DNA of 59,213 bases from Bacteroidota bacterium (lineage in GTDB: Bacteria; Bacteroidota; Bacteroidia; Flavobacteriales; Schleiferiaceae): positions 1 to 59,213 of the forward strand of contig PZPB01000009.1 in assembly GCA_003045865.1 (NCBI GenBank), read 5' to 3'. The position numbers were made by a program, and so were the translations under genes. A model generated the notes under the pieces. That model saw nothing but the letters and a program-made list of their open reading frames with translations. It did not search any database and had not been told where the DNA came from. Each line of letters starts with the position of its first letter. Within the stretch, counting starts at the first letter, position 1. Of this stretch, positions 16,446-26,241 are shown in pieces.

Positions 16446-19400
16446 ATGAAAATACGGCTAATATTTTTGGCTTTTATAGTTTTTCAACTGCTAGGCCTGA
16501 CCAAGCTTCAGGCCCAGGAAAATCCCACAAAAAATGCACAAAAGGCTTTAGCTGACTTAGCAAGACAGTACGAGGAGCGTTGGCACTTGGATTCGCTGTG
16601 GGCGGTAGAAAATGGTTGGCCATTGCAAAGCGGAGAAGCCACCTTTGTTGGGCGACAAGGGCAGCTACCCCTCTATGAAACCCAAAGCACACGGACTGAA
16701 ATAGAATATTATTACGGCCAAGAGTTGTGGGCACAGCCCTATCTTTTGCGTGGCAACGGACAAACCATTGGTCAATGGGAAAGCCCTAGTGGCAATAACA
16801 CCGCCCCCGATATTGGCAACAGCAATCTCAATGCAGCAAATATAACTTTACAAAACGCCTCAGGAAATAGTAGTCATGCTACGCAGGTGGCCCTGCGAAT
16901 GGTTGGAACAGCCCAGAGTGATTCCAGCGCCGGACTAGGTTTAGCACCAGAAGCCCAATTAGAAGTATGGAGCAGTGTGAATGTAGAAAGTACCCTTGCC
17001 ACAGAAGCCAGTAAATACTATGTTTCCAACCACTCTTATGCGAGCATTAGGGGCTGGATTACCCCTATAAGTTTTACGCTTAATTCCCAAACAGAAAATG
17101 TTAACTGGTTTTCCGAAGCGAATGTCGACCGTCAAGAAGACTATGGCTTTGGCCGTTATGAGGCGCGCGACAAGGCTTGGGATGAAATTGCCTACTATGC
17201 CCCTTATCATAATATCGTTTTAGCCGCTAGTAATGAACGGGGACAGTCTAGCTCTGCCGACACGGTAGTCAGCTTTTATTACGATGCCACTATTCCCGGC
17301 GGCTATCGCTTTGAAAAATACGCAAACCCTTGGCCCGAAGCTGATGGTGGAAGCGATGGCTTTGACTGCTTACCGCCAGGCACTTTGAGTAAAAATGCTT
17401 GGGTTATTGGCGCTACCGATGTCGGCTCTCGGCCCTATCAAGATGTGACAGACGAAAATATTAATAGCAATTCTGCTTTTGGCCCTACCGATGATGGACG
17501 TATCAAACCCGATTTTGTTGCCCCAGGCGGATTCACTTCTTATTCGGCACCACAAGTAAGTGCTAGCCTTGCCTTACTGCAGGAACTTGCCCAAAAAAAA
17601 CTGGGTTATGCCTTACGTAGTGCCACGCTAAAGGCTCTAATGATGCATAGCGCATACGATTTCGCCCCATCTGGCCCCGACTATCGCAGCGGATGGGGCC
17701 TAATAAACCCTAGTGGCGCAGCCGCTCTAATTGACGGCCAAGAAGTCAATAGTCGTTTTTACGAACAAGCACTAGAACCCAATTCCACGCAAGTCTATTA
17801 CCTCTATCTCGATAGTATTCGCGACTTAAAAGCAAGCATCGCTTGGACCGATCCGCCCGCTACACCCTTAAGCCGCGATTACGATAGCCGCGATTTGAAC
17901 AATAGTCAGCCCCTACTTATCAATGATCTTAATATTCGTTTAATCCGCCTGGCAGACCAACAAAGTTATTTCCCCTTCATTTTGAACCCACTGCAGCCAG
18001 CTCTCGCTGCTACAACTGGCAATAATGTCCTCGATAATGCAGAGCAAATTTTTCTAAAACAAGCTAGTGCTGGTTGGTATGTACTTAGCGTAGATGCCCA
18101 GGGGAATTTAGTAGATGCCCAAGGAAATTCAGCCGCACAAAACTATAGCCTTGTGCTTTCTGGCTTCTCTCGCTATTACTGTGCCCCTGAAAACGGCTAC
18201 AGTGCGCATTGGAACGGACAGCAATGGATTCCTGCCAGCCCAACTGCTGGCGCAAAAGTTCGCATTAGTGGCAACTATACGCTGAGCGGAGATCAATACT
18301 TTGGACAATTGCATGCAGACCCTGGTAGCCAAATTAATTTACAAGGTCATGATTTACATCTAGCGGGCGACTTAATAAGTCCCGACTTAAATCTTAGCGG
18401 AGGCAAACTATACTTTGATGGCACCCTAAAACAAAACCTTTGCGGCAGCTGTAAAGCGGAACAGGTATACCTTAACAATAGCGGGGGCTTAGACATTGCC
18501 TCTGAAAATTCTCGCATGGAAATTAAGGATTACCTCTTTCTACAAAGTGGCTCTCTAACAACTGCCAATGCCTTGTGCTTAATTGGTGGTTCTGGATTAA
18601 ATAATTATGCCCAGATTCACCATGAAAGCGGAGGGAGCTGGCAAGGAAGCATTCACTTTAGCCTCTTTCTTCCCGCCAGCAGTGCCTCGGGTTGGCGTAG
18701 CTTAGGCAGCCCCGTAAACACGAGATTAGGTTCACTTTTAAAGTCATTAGACAATTTTGCCTTATCCCCAAATGGCTCCGTTTTCCAATGGAATGCCCGC
18801 CGCAGTCGCTGGGAAGTACCAGCTGACACTACCGCTCCTTTTAATGCCTTGAATCCCTATTGGATTTATTTAGGAGAAAACGAAAACACGCGTTTCAACA
18901 CCTTTCCTTTTTCCTTAGAGCTAAGTGGCGAAACGCCTACATCTGTTCAGCAAAATTTAGGTTTCCACGATGGCAGCGGGGGACAGTTTGTAAGCGGTAG
19001 TATCGATTCGGCTGGCTGGAACCTTTTAAGCAATCCTTTCCCCGAAAACCTGAACTGGTCGGCCATCAAGCAACATGCTGATTTTAGCCGCACTACCGCT
19101 CCCCTGCACGGCAGCTATTATGTTTGGGATCCTCAAGCAGGAAAATACCTTAGTCACAACGGATTAGTGGGCGACAGTGAATTGGGAGGCAGTATTGCTC
19201 CCATGCAAGCCTTTTTTGTAAAACTGAACCAAGCGGCTGATAGCACTAGTGCCGCTTTTAACTTTAACCGCAGTCATCGTCATCTTAGCCCTGCCAACTT
19301 TCGTAAAAAAGTTCTACCTCATTGGCAATTAGAATGGAGATTTAGCGATTCTAGTCAAGCTGATCGTTGCTATATCGCCTTTAGCTCCCAGTCAAGTGCT

Positions 19401-20000
19401 GCTTTTGACACTGATCTTGATGCCTACAAATTAATGGGGGATCCAGTTACTGGACCACGAATTTATAGTTTGCCTCCTCAAGGCGCAGATGCCCCGGAAC
19501 TGGGCATTCAGTGCTTACCTTGGCTACAAGAAGGTGAAAAAATTGCCTTGGCTTTAAAAGCACCCTCCCCAGGCCCTTGCAGTATAAAAGCAAGCGCCAT
19601 TCAAATAAACCAAGCCGAGCCGTGGTATTTAATCGATCGCAAGCTAGGCAAGCTTCACGCTCTTAGTGAGAAAAGCTATCACTTTTATTACGACGTAAAT
19701 GATGCCGCAGAACGCTTTTGGCTTTGGCGCGCGCCTACTAATTTTCATGCACTAGATTCCACGGCCGAGAACCCTCTTCTGTGGTATTATAAGGAAGGAT
19801 TTTTACACTTAAAATTAGCCCACTGGCAAGAAAGTCTGCAGCTAAGCCTAGTAAATAGTGCGGGGCAAAAACTATGGCAACAAGAAAAACTAAGCGGGGT
19901 TGAGTGGCGCATTGACCTAAATCTATCGCCAGGAGTTTATTATTTACTCCTAGAGTCACTCGATTGGTCCCATCGCGAAACGCTTTATCTTGGCGATTAA
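16446..20000 (+). CDS. Subtilisin-like (S8) secreted protein, probable T9SS cargo, catalytic Asp not found
   Basis: A 1184-residue exported protein with a signal peptide ending near LQAQ (24). The S8 domain spans about 100-420: His144 in NSSHATQVA, oxyanion Asn in AASNERG, and Ser367 in SYSAPQVSASLALL. The position of the catalytic Asp reads IGQWESPSG, with Glu112 in place of Asp. A beta-rich middle follows, then a repeat-like region with SGWNLLSNPFPENLNW, common in Bacteroidota surface proteins. The last 75 residues, with GVYYLLLES, resemble a T9SS C-terminal sorting domain without the usual YPNP start. Either the triad is altered or the protein is a non-proteolytic relative. Confidence 0.78.
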   Translation: MKIRLIFLAFIVFQLLGLTKLQAQENPTKNAQKALADLARQYEERWHLDSLWAVENGWPLQSGEATFVGRQGQLPLYETQSTRTEIEYYYGQELWAQPYLLRGNGQTIGQWESPSGNNTAPDIGNSNLNAANITLQNASGNSSHATQVALRMVGTAQSDSSAGLGLAPEAQLEVWSSVNVESTLATEASKYYVSNHSYASIRGWITPISFTLNSQTENVNWFSEANVDRQEDYGFGRYEARDKAWDEIAYYAPYHNIVLAASNERGQSSSADTVVSFYYDATIPGGYRFEKYANPWPEADGGSDGFDCLPPGTLSKNAWVIGATDVGSRPYQDVTDENINSNSAFGPTDDGRIKPDFVAPGGFTSYSAPQVSASLALLQELAQKKLGYALRSATLKALMMHSAYDFAPSGPDYRSGWGLINPSGAAALIDGQEVNSRFYEQALEPNSTQVYYLYLDSIRDLKASIAWTDPPATPLSRDYDSRDLNNSQPLLINDLNIRLIRLADQQSYFPFILNPLQPALAATTGNNVLDNAEQIFLKQASAGWYVLSVDAQGNLVDAQGNSAAQNYSLVLSGFSRYYCAPENGYSAHWNGQQWIPASPTAGAKVRISGNYTLSGDQYFGQLHADPGSQINLQGHDLHLAGDLISPDLNLSGGKLYFDGTLKQNLCGSCKAEQVYLNNSGGLDIASENSRMEIKDYLFLQSGSLTTANALCLIGGSGLNNYAQIHHESGGSWQGSIHFSLFLPASSASGWRSLGSPVNTRLGSLLKSLDNFALSPNGSVFQWNARRSRWEVPADTTAPFNALNPYWIYLGENENTRFNTFPFSLELSGETPTSVQQNLGFHDGSGGQFVSGSIDSAGWNLLSNPFPENLNWSAIKQHADFSRTTAPLHGSYYVWDPQAGKYLSHNGLVGDSELGGSIAPMQAFFVKLNQAADSTSAAFNFNRSHRHLSPANFRKKVLPHWQLEWRFSDSSQADRCYIAFSSQSSAAFDTDLDAYKLMGDPVTGPRIYSLPPQGADAPELGIQCLPWLQEGEKIALALKAPSPGPCSIKASAIQINQAEPWYLIDRKLGKLHALSEKSYHFYYDVNDAAERFWLWRAPTNFHALDSTAENPLLWYYKEGFLHLKLAHWQESLQLSLVNSAGQKLWQQEKLSGVEWRIDLNLSPGVYYLLLESLDWSHRETLYLGD

Positions 20001-20143
20001 CGGCCGCTGCGAATAGCTCCATCATTTGGCTATTGCTAGATGCCCAAGCCGATAACACCACTTCCCAAAATGATTTAAACTCTTTGGGTAAGAGCCAATT
20101 TACTTACCTTTCGCCCGATAATCAACTCATCTATTTTGAATAA
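19982..20143 (+). pseudogene. Coding-like scrap between the S8 gene and the DEAD-box gene
   Basis: In a frame different from both neighbours, the bases read SSIIWLLLDAQADNTTSQND then LNSLGKSQFTYLSPDNQLIY ending FE-stop at 20141-20143, with codon use like the real genes. There is no ATG; TTG at 19964 is the only plausible start and lies inside the S8 gene. It is best read as the 3' end of a lost gene. Its stop overlaps the TTG start of the helicase by 8 bases, so read-through coupling is also possible. Confidence 0.35.
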
Positions 20144-21251
20144 CTTCCAAGCATTAGGTATCAGCGCAGGTTTTGTAAAAGGACTTACGGAATTAAATAT
20201 CATTGAACCGACTTACATTCAGCAAAATGTAATTCCTATACTCTTAGCGGGACCGACCGATATCGTGGCGCAAGCGCAAACAGGCACGGGAAAGACCGCC
20301 GCTTACGGTTTGCCACTATTAGAAAAAATTGACCCCAAACTTGGCGTTGTACAAGGCTTAATTCTTTGCCCTACCCGCGAATTGGCGCAGCAAGTAGCTA
20401 AGCAGTTATTCAAATTCACGAAATACTCGGCTAAAATTTTCACGGAAGCGGTGTACGGCGGTGAGCATATCGATCGTCAAATTGGTGCTTTAAAACGTCC
20501 CACTCATATTGTCGTGGCTACACCTGGACGTTTAATCGATTTAATAAAACGCAAAGCCGTTGATTTAAATGCGGTGAAATCGGTAGTTTTAGATGAAGCA
20601 GATGAGATGCTTAGCATGGGTTTTAAAAAAGAACTCGATGAAATACTGAGCTTCTTACCGGCCGTAGAAAGCAAATGGTTGTTTTCGGCTACCATTCCCA
20701 ATGAAATTAAAGCGATTATCAGCAAACATCTAGCGGAAAATGCTACCCGTATTGACGTGAAGCAGGAGAACGTGGTAAATAAAAACATCTCGCATCAGTA
20801 TATGAAGTGCGACGATGCTGATAAGCTCAATGCCTTACAGCAATTTTTGCGCGCGGAGCCAGATGAACGCGGCATTATATTCTGCAAAACCAAAGCCGCC
20901 ACTAAGAAGCTAAGTCAGCAATTAATAGCCAAAAATTTTACGGCCGACGCGATACACGGGGATTTAATGCAGAAAGAACGCGATAAAGTAATGCGCGCCT
21001 TTAAAAACGAAAGTCTGCGTTTACTCGTTGCCACAGATGTCGCCGCCCGCGGAATTGATATTTCAGACTTAAATTTTGTTTTACACTACCAATTGCCCGA
21101 AAGTGATGAATACTACACCCATCGCAGTGGTAGAACCGCTCGCGCCGGTAAAGAAGGCCTTTCACTCTGCTTTGCCAATGAGTACGAGGTGAAGACCCTA
21201 CGCAATTACGAACGTAGCTTAGGAATTAAGTTTAAAGAGGTGAAGCGCTAG
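20136..21251 (+). CDS. DEAD-box ATP-dependent RNA helicase, minimal core
   Basis: All helicase motifs are present: Q-motif before IIEPTYIQQNVIP, motif I AQTGTGKT, Ia PTRELAQQ, Ib TPGRLIDL, II DEADEML, III SAT, IV IIFCKTK, V ARGIDI, VI HRSGRTARAG. At 371 residues it is just the two RecA-like domains with almost no C-terminal tail. Such proteins unwind RNA in ribosome assembly or mRNA decay, especially in the cold. The start is taken as TTG at 20136 (MNNFQALGIS), since no ATG or GTG precedes the conserved N-terminus in frame; another rare start slightly upstream cannot be excluded. Confidence 0.9.
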   Translation: MNNFQALGISAGFVKGLTELNIIEPTYIQQNVIPILLAGPTDIVAQAQTGTGKTAAYGLPLLEKIDPKLGVVQGLILCPTRELAQQVAKQLFKFTKYSAKIFTEAVYGGEHIDRQIGALKRPTHIVVATPGRLIDLIKRKAVDLNAVKSVVLDEADEMLSMGFKKELDEILSFLPAVESKWLFSATIPNEIKAIISKHLAENATRIDVKQENVVNKNISHQYMKCDDADKLNALQQFLRAEPDERGIIFCKTKAATKKLSQQLIAKNFTADAIHGDLMQKERDKVMRAFKNESLRLLVATDVAARGIDISDLNFVLHYQLPESDEYYTHRSGRTARAGKEGLSLCFANEYEVKTLRNYERSLGIKFKEVKR

Positions 21252-21381
21252 GGAATTAAGTCGCGATTCCAAATCTCGATTCTCAGTAAAATAAATTATG
21301 TTTGAGAAAGTATTTACCTGTCTTTGAAAGGGCTTGGTCCTTTTCCAAGCATGGAAAGCTGGTAAATAGAGCCAAACAATT

Positions 21382-22725
21382 ATGCTTTACAAACTATTCC
21401 TATGGCTTTTCCGCCTTACGGCTAATGCCTATTTCCGATCAATTTATATAAAGGGAAAAGAAAATATCCCAAAAGACAAACCCGTCATTTTTGCGGCCAA
21501 CCATCCCAGTTCTTTTATGGATCCCATTTTACTGGGGGTACACCTAAATCGATCGCTTTACTTTCTAGCCCGTGGCGATATCTTTAAGAATAAAATGGTG
21601 CGTAAGCTTTTCGACAAGTTGCACATGATCCCCGTTTACAAGCCCGACCTATCGCCCGATCAGGTGCACAAAAATGAAATGATTTTTGAGAAGTGCTACG
21701 AGTACTTAGAGCGCAATAAGGCAGTGATGATTTTCCCCGAAGGGATAAGTAAAACAGAACGCCGACTAAGACCGATAAAAACAGGCATCGCCCGCATAGC
21801 GCTCGGGGCAGAAGAAAAAAACAATTTCAATTTAGACCTTTGCATCGTACCCATTGGTTTAAATTATTCCAATCCTCACTATTTCAAAAGTGACGTATTT
21901 GTAAATATCGGCGCGCCTATTTCGGTAAGTGAATATCAGCAAGACTTTTTAAAAGACCCTAAAGAAGGGGTGCTTCAATTAACCGATCGCGTGAAATCGG
22001 AATTAGAGAAGCGCATTGTGATTATTGAAGATGAGCAGCTAGAAAAGCTCATTCGCCAAATTGAAATTCTGTACCGATCTAAATTACGCGAACAAAATAA
22101 GCAGCAAGAAAAAGCTACCCAAGATTTCTACTTATCGCAAGATATTGTAGAAGCGGTGCAGTATTATGCCAAGAATCACCCTGAGATACTGCAAGATTTT
22201 GAACAAAAAATTAGCGTCTACTTAAAACGCTTAAAACGCCTTAAAATAAGAGATACGCAAATTCGCAACTCAGAAACCTCCTTGCCCGTATTCTTACGTT
22301 TGCTCTATTTTACTTTTGGTTTTCCTCTATTTTTATTTGGGCTAATCACCAATATTATTCCTTTTAAAATTGTGGAACTCATCCCTAGCAAGGTGACTAT
22401 CCGCGAAGATTTTGTGGGGGCGGTAAAAATGGCAACGGGCATGCTGATTTTTCTTATTACCTACCTGGTAGAAGCTAGCATTATTGCTTATTTCACGAAC
22501 TTCCTTTGGGCTATTCTTTTTATCCTTAGCCTTTACCCAGCTGGCCTTTTTACAGTCGATTATTTTAAGAAGTACTACAGGGTTCGTGGTACCATTAAAT
22601 ACCTAAGAATCTTTATGAAAAAGGGCGACTTAATTGCCAATCTCAAAACCACCCGTCAAGAACTGGTAGACGAACTAGAGATGCGTAAAGAAGATTTTAT
22701 CAAAGTGCGGACCTCTCTAATCTAA
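21382..22725 (+). CDS. PlsC-type lysophospholipid acyltransferase with C-terminal membrane segments
   Basis: A 447-residue membrane protein. The acyltransferase domain has the catalytic NHPSSFMD (HX4D, about residues 39-46) and the FPEGIS acceptor-binding motif. It transfers an acyl chain to a lysophospholipid or glycerol-phosphate. Residues about 225-300 are a charged, helical insert, and 300-400 hold hydrophobic segments ([40 protein letters not shown]), as in the long Bacteroidota PlsC-like proteins. It precedes the SDR gene by 94 bases in the same direction, and could deliver an acyl product of the pathway downstream, but that is speculative. Confidence 0.85.
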   Translation: MLYKLFLWLFRLTANAYFRSIYIKGKENIPKDKPVIFAANHPSSFMDPILLGVHLNRSLYFLARGDIFKNKMVRKLFDKLHMIPVYKPDLSPDQVHKNEMIFEKCYEYLERNKAVMIFPEGISKTERRLRPIKTGIARIALGAEEKNNFNLDLCIVPIGLNYSNPHYFKSDVFVNIGAPISVSEYQQDFLKDPKEGVLQLTDRVKSELEKRIVIIEDEQLEKLIRQIEILYRSKLREQNKQQEKATQDFYLSQDIVEAVQYYAKNHPEILQDFEQKISVYLKRLKRLKIRDTQIRNSETSLPVFLRLLYFTFGFPLFLFGLITNIIPFKIVELIPSKVTIREDFVGAVKMATGMLIFLITYLVEASIIAYFTNFLWAILFILSLYPAGLFTVDYFKKYYRVRGTIKYLRIFMKKGDLIANLKTTRQELVDELEMRKEDFIKVRTSLI

Positions 22726-22819
22726 GAATCCAAAACGAAAATTAGAAAAGCATCTGCTAGGCCATTTTCCGTTTCGGATCTTTCTTTTATCCCTAATTTC
22801 GCCGCAAATTATTTTAGGC

Positions 22820-24379
22820 ATGGCTGATACACCCGAAGGTAAAGAAGGAGAGAAGATTAGCGCTGAGCAGGTGGAACTCTGTTTAGCGGTTTTACAAAGC
22901 CTGAATGAAAATACCGATCAAATATTTGAAATCCCGGAAGATAAAAGAAGGGAATTACTAATTGCCGCCGGTATGCTTTCTCGTCCATCGCGTGAAGAAT
23001 TCGCCCGCCGCAAACGCTCGGCTAAAAAAGTTGAAAAAAGAAAATTGCAAGAGCGCGATCGCCACGCCCGCAAGAATACAGGAATCCGATCGGCCCGCGA
23101 AGCGCTAGTTTTTGAAGCGCCTAAAATGATAGGCTTTGAGGACAAGCGCGACGAAAAAGAGCTAAAATTAGAGTCGCCCCGCAACTGCTACGTCTGCAAA
23201 AAAGTTTACCATACCCTCCACCATTTTTACGACACCATGTGCAAAGAATGTGGAGACTTCAACTATGCTAAACGCTTTCAAACGGCCGACCTCAAAGGAC
23301 AAGTTGCTCTAGTAACTGGATCTCGACTTAAAATTGGCTACCATATCACCCTAATTATGCTGCGGGCTGGTGCCACCGTAATTGCTACCACCCGTTTTCC
23401 CGTTGACTCCGCTTTACGCTTCGAGAAAGAACCCGACTTTAAAGATTGGGGGCATCGCTTAAAAATTCATGGTTTAGACTTAAGACATATTCCGAGTGTA
23501 GAAATCTTCTGCAATTTTATTGAGCAGCGCTACGAGAAGTTGGATATTCTTATTAATAATGCCGCTCAAACAGTACGCCGGCCTGCTGGTTTTTATCAGC
23601 ATTTGATGGGCCATGAAAACATCGCTTTTCACAAGCTTCCCCTTGCTGCTCGAGAATTATTAAAAGACCACGATTACTGCATTCAAGAACTGGATAATTT
23701 AAGCAATTCACTCAGCGACAAAGAGCAAAAAAACCTACCCGTGAGCTGGCATGGCAAGCAATTAGGCGTAGGACTAAGAGCCTCGGCCCAGCTTTCGCAG
23801 ATCCCCTACACGATTGATGATTCGTTAGCCGATGAAGAAGTTTTTCCTACGGGTAAATTAGATGCCGATCTACAGCAAGTGGATTTACGCAAAACCAATA
23901 GCTGGCGCTTGCGCATGGGCGAAATCCATACCAACGAAATGCTAGAAGTGCAATTGGTAAACTCCGTTGCTCCCTTCGTTTTAGTGAATCGCTTGAGCCA
24001 TTTAATGAAGAAAGAAAACACGGGAATAAAGCACATCATCAATGTGTCGGCTATGGAAGGAAAATTCCACCGTTGGCATAAAGAAGATCGCCACCCGCAT
24101 ACCAATATGGCGAAGGCGGCTTTAAATATGATGACACATACCAGTGCCTCTGATTTTGCTAAGTATGGCATCTATATGAATGCCGTAGATACTGGCTGGG
24201 TAACGGATGAAGATCCTGCCGAGTTAGCCAAGCGAAAAATGGAAGTACACGATTTTCAACCACCCTTAGATATTGTGGATGGTGCGGCACGTGTACTCGA
24301 CCCTTTATTTGATGGCATTAATACCGGTAAGCATTGGTGCGGAAAATTTTTGAAAGACTATAGACCGATTGATTGGTAA
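22820..24379 (+). CDS. SDR-family protein with N-terminal zinc ribbon, catalytic Tyr absent
   Basis: A 519-residue protein. Residues 20-120 are charged and helical. A CxxC...CxxC zinc ribbon follows (Cys123, 126, 141, 144). The Rossmann domain starts with [12 protein letters not shown] (163-173; a variant of TGxxxGxG) and keeps NNAAQ at 247-251. In the active-site region NVSAMEGKF...HTNMAKAAL, Lys432 is kept but the Tyr expected four residues earlier is Thr428. It may use another acid (His427) or be a non-classical member. A -7-like TAATTTCG lies at 22794-22801. Its stop is 27 bases before the polyketide operon, so it may be co-transcribed with it. Confidence 0.75.
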   Translation: MADTPEGKEGEKISAEQVELCLAVLQSLNENTDQIFEIPEDKRRELLIAAGMLSRPSREEFARRKRSAKKVEKRKLQERDRHARKNTGIRSAREALVFEAPKMIGFEDKRDEKELKLESPRNCYVCKKVYHTLHHFYDTMCKECGDFNYAKRFQTADLKGQVALVTGSRLKIGYHITLIMLRAGATVIATTRFPVDSALRFEKEPDFKDWGHRLKIHGLDLRHIPSVEIFCNFIEQRYEKLDILINNAAQTVRRPAGFYQHLMGHENIAFHKLPLAARELLKDHDYCIQELDNLSNSLSDKEQKNLPVSWHGKQLGVGLRASAQLSQIPYTIDDSLADEEVFPTGKLDADLQQVDLRKTNSWRLRMGEIHTNEMLEVQLVNSVAPFVLVNRLSHLMKKENTGIKHIINVSAMEGKFHRWHKEDRHPHTNMAKAALNMMTHTSASDFAKYGIYMNAVDTGWVTDEDPAELAKRKMEVHDFQPPLDIVDGAARVLDPLFDGINTGKHWCGKFLKDYRPIDW

Positions 24380-24406
24380 TACCCTACTTTCGCTCTAAAC
24401 AAGAGC

Positions 24407-25531
24407 TTGGAATTTGAAGTAATCATTATTGGCGGAGGCTTAGCCGGCCTTTGCAGCGCCTTGCATCTCTCCCTTAGAGGGACCAAGGTTTTAGTGATCG
24501 AAAAACAGGAATATCCCCAGCATAAGGTTTGCGGCGAATACATTTCCAACGAAGTTTTACCCTACCTCCAATCACTCGGTTTTAATCCTTTCGATTTCGG
24601 TGCCAAAACAATTTCCGAACTTACCTTAAGCACCGAAGGAAACCAATCCATTAGCGCAAAATTACCCCTGGGTGGTTTTGGCATTAGTCGCTATTGCATC
24701 GATGCGGAATTGTCTAAATGCGCTAAAAAAGCCGGTGCTACCTTCCTGCAAGCACGTGTTATGGAAGTACAATTTAGCGAGGAGCAATTTGAAGTTTCTA
24801 CTAATCTACAGGAAGTATTTAGAGCGCCATTGGTGATTGGTGCTTATGGAAAGCGTTCTAATTTAGATGCTAAAATGAAGCGGCCCTTCATGCTAAACAA
24901 ATCTCCCTTTTTAGGAGTAAAAGCCCATTTTACAGGCGACTTCCCAGCAAATAAAGTAGGACTACACAATTTCCCTGGCGGCTATTGCGGGATATCTAAA
25001 GTAGAAAATGATAAAATAAATATCTGCTATCTAGTAGATTTCCAAACCTTTAAGAAATACAACTCCATAGATGAGTTTCAAGAAAAGGTGCTAAGTCAAA
25101 ACAAATTCTTAAAAGAGGCTTTCGTTAAATATCCCATGGCCTTTGAAAAACCGATTACCATCAGCCAAATTTCTTTTTCTGAAAAAGCACCCGTAGAAAA
25201 TCACATTTTAATGTGTGGCGATAGTGCGGGCATGATTCACCCTTTGGCGGGAAACGGTATGGGGATGGCGATTCGCTCGGCGCAAATGCTTTCAGAGTGT
25301 ATTCTAAATTTCAATAAGGGCGAACTTTCATCGCGACAAACGCTAGAAGAAAGTTACCAAAGGCAATGGAATAAAGAATTTGCCAGCCGCCTCAAATATG
25401 GTCACCTTATATCGCGTACCTTTCGAATGGGCTTATTATCCGAAATATTAATGCTTTTGCTAAAATTAATGCCCCGCCTTTTACCGATAATTGTTAAGAA
25501 AACCCACGGCAAAGTAATGCGGACGATATGA
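24407..25531 (+). CDS. FAD-dependent oxidoreductase (geranylgeranyl reductase / hydroxylase-like), polyketide operon
   Basis: A 374-residue flavoprotein. The Rossmann motif IIGGGLAG is at residues 7-14, the substrate-loop KVCGEYIS at 40-47, and the second FAD motif MCGDSAGMIHPLAGNGMG near 262-279, all typical of the geranylgeranyl reductase-like group of FAD oxidoreductases. The start is TTG at 24407, since no ATG fits the conserved N-terminus. It is the first of eight tightly packed genes; its stop overlaps the methyltransferase start by 4 bases. By analogy with the flavoprotein of phenolic-lipid clusters (SrsC) it may oxidise the aromatic product; the analogy is one of gene content, not of close homology. 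Confidence 0.85.
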   Translation: MEFEVIIIGGGLAGLCSALHLSLRGTKVLVIEKQEYPQHKVCGEYISNEVLPYLQSLGFNPFDFGAKTISELTLSTEGNQSISAKLPLGGFGISRYCIDAELSKCAKKAGATFLQARVMEVQFSEEQFEVSTNLQEVFRAPLVIGAYGKRSNLDAKMKRPFMLNKSPFLGVKAHFTGDFPANKVGLHNFPGGYCGISKVENDKINICYLVDFQTFKKYNSIDEFQEKVLSQNKFLKEAFVKYPMAFEKPITISQISFSEKAPVENHILMCGDSAGMIHPLAGNGMGMAIRSAQMLSECILNFNKGELSSRQTLEESYQRQWNKEFASRLKYGHLISRTFRMGLLSEILMLLLKLMPRLLPIIVKKTHGKVMRTI

Positions 25532-26241
25532 TGAAAAAGATAGATACCACGCACCGCAGCAGGGAAATAGAAATAATGGACGACTTAGAAATGGGGGGCG
25601 ATTTATTGCGCCGAACCCTAGATCAGTTGGCCATGATCAATAAGTGGCTAGGAGGAAATAGTCTTACCAAAGACGGCCTTTTAAAGCTTCTCGAAAATCA
25701 TCCTAAAGAAAAAGAAGTTTATATCATCGACTTTGGTTGTGGACACGGAGACATGTTACGGGAACTCGCTAAACTGGGCAAAAAGCACGGCTACAAACTA
25801 AAAATGCTAGGCATTGATGCTAATCAAACTGCGATAAATTACGGCGAAGAACTGTCCACTGATTATCCCGAAATCAGCTACCAATGTGCTAATGTCTTAG
25901 AAGACTCTATCCGCTGCTTACCCTGCGACATTGCTTTGTGCACCCTATTCTTACACCATTTTGAAGATCAGGTCGCGGAAGATTTTATTATATCTCTGGC
26001 AACTAACGCCCGCCTTGGCGTGGTAGTAAATGATTTACATCGCCACAAAATGGCCTACCGACTATTTAGCTCCCTACGGGGAATTATCAATAACCACATG
26101 GTTACCGAAGATGGCTTAACTTCCATTTTAAAGAGTTTCAAAAGGAAAGATTTAGACCAAATCGCACAAAAGCTATCCTATAAAAGTACCATAAGCTGGC
26201 GTTGGGCTTTTCGCTGGCAGTGGCTAATTCAAAAGAAATGA
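25528..26241 (+). CDS. SAM-dependent class I methyltransferase, polyketide operon
   Basis: A 237-residue cytoplasmic enzyme. Motif I IIDFGCGHGDMLREL (66-80) and the acidic end of strand beta2 (IDANQ) form the SAM site; ALCTLFLHHF is the post-III region. The N-terminal segment THRSREIEIMDDLEM is typical of methyltransferases found beside type III PKS genes. It most likely methylates an oxygen or carbon of the polyketide product. It overlaps both neighbours by 4 bases (ATGA), the mark of translational coupling. Confidence 0.87.
   Translation: MMKKIDTTHRSREIEIMDDLEMGGDLLRRTLDQLAMINKWLGGNSLTKDGLLKLLENHPKEKEVYIIDFGCGHGDMLRELAKLGKKHGYKLKMLGIDANQTAINYGEELSTDYPEISYQCANVLEDSIRCLPCDIALCTLFLHHFEDQVAEDFIISLATNARLGVVVNDLHRHKMAYRLFSSLRGIINNHMVTEDGLTSILKSFKRKDLDQIAQKLSYKSTISWRWAFRWQWLIQKK

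Noticed and set aside
19738-20061. 107-codon minus-strand frame at the S8 gene end
   Set aside because: It lies mostly antisense to the sorting domain and has no start signal or recognisable motif.
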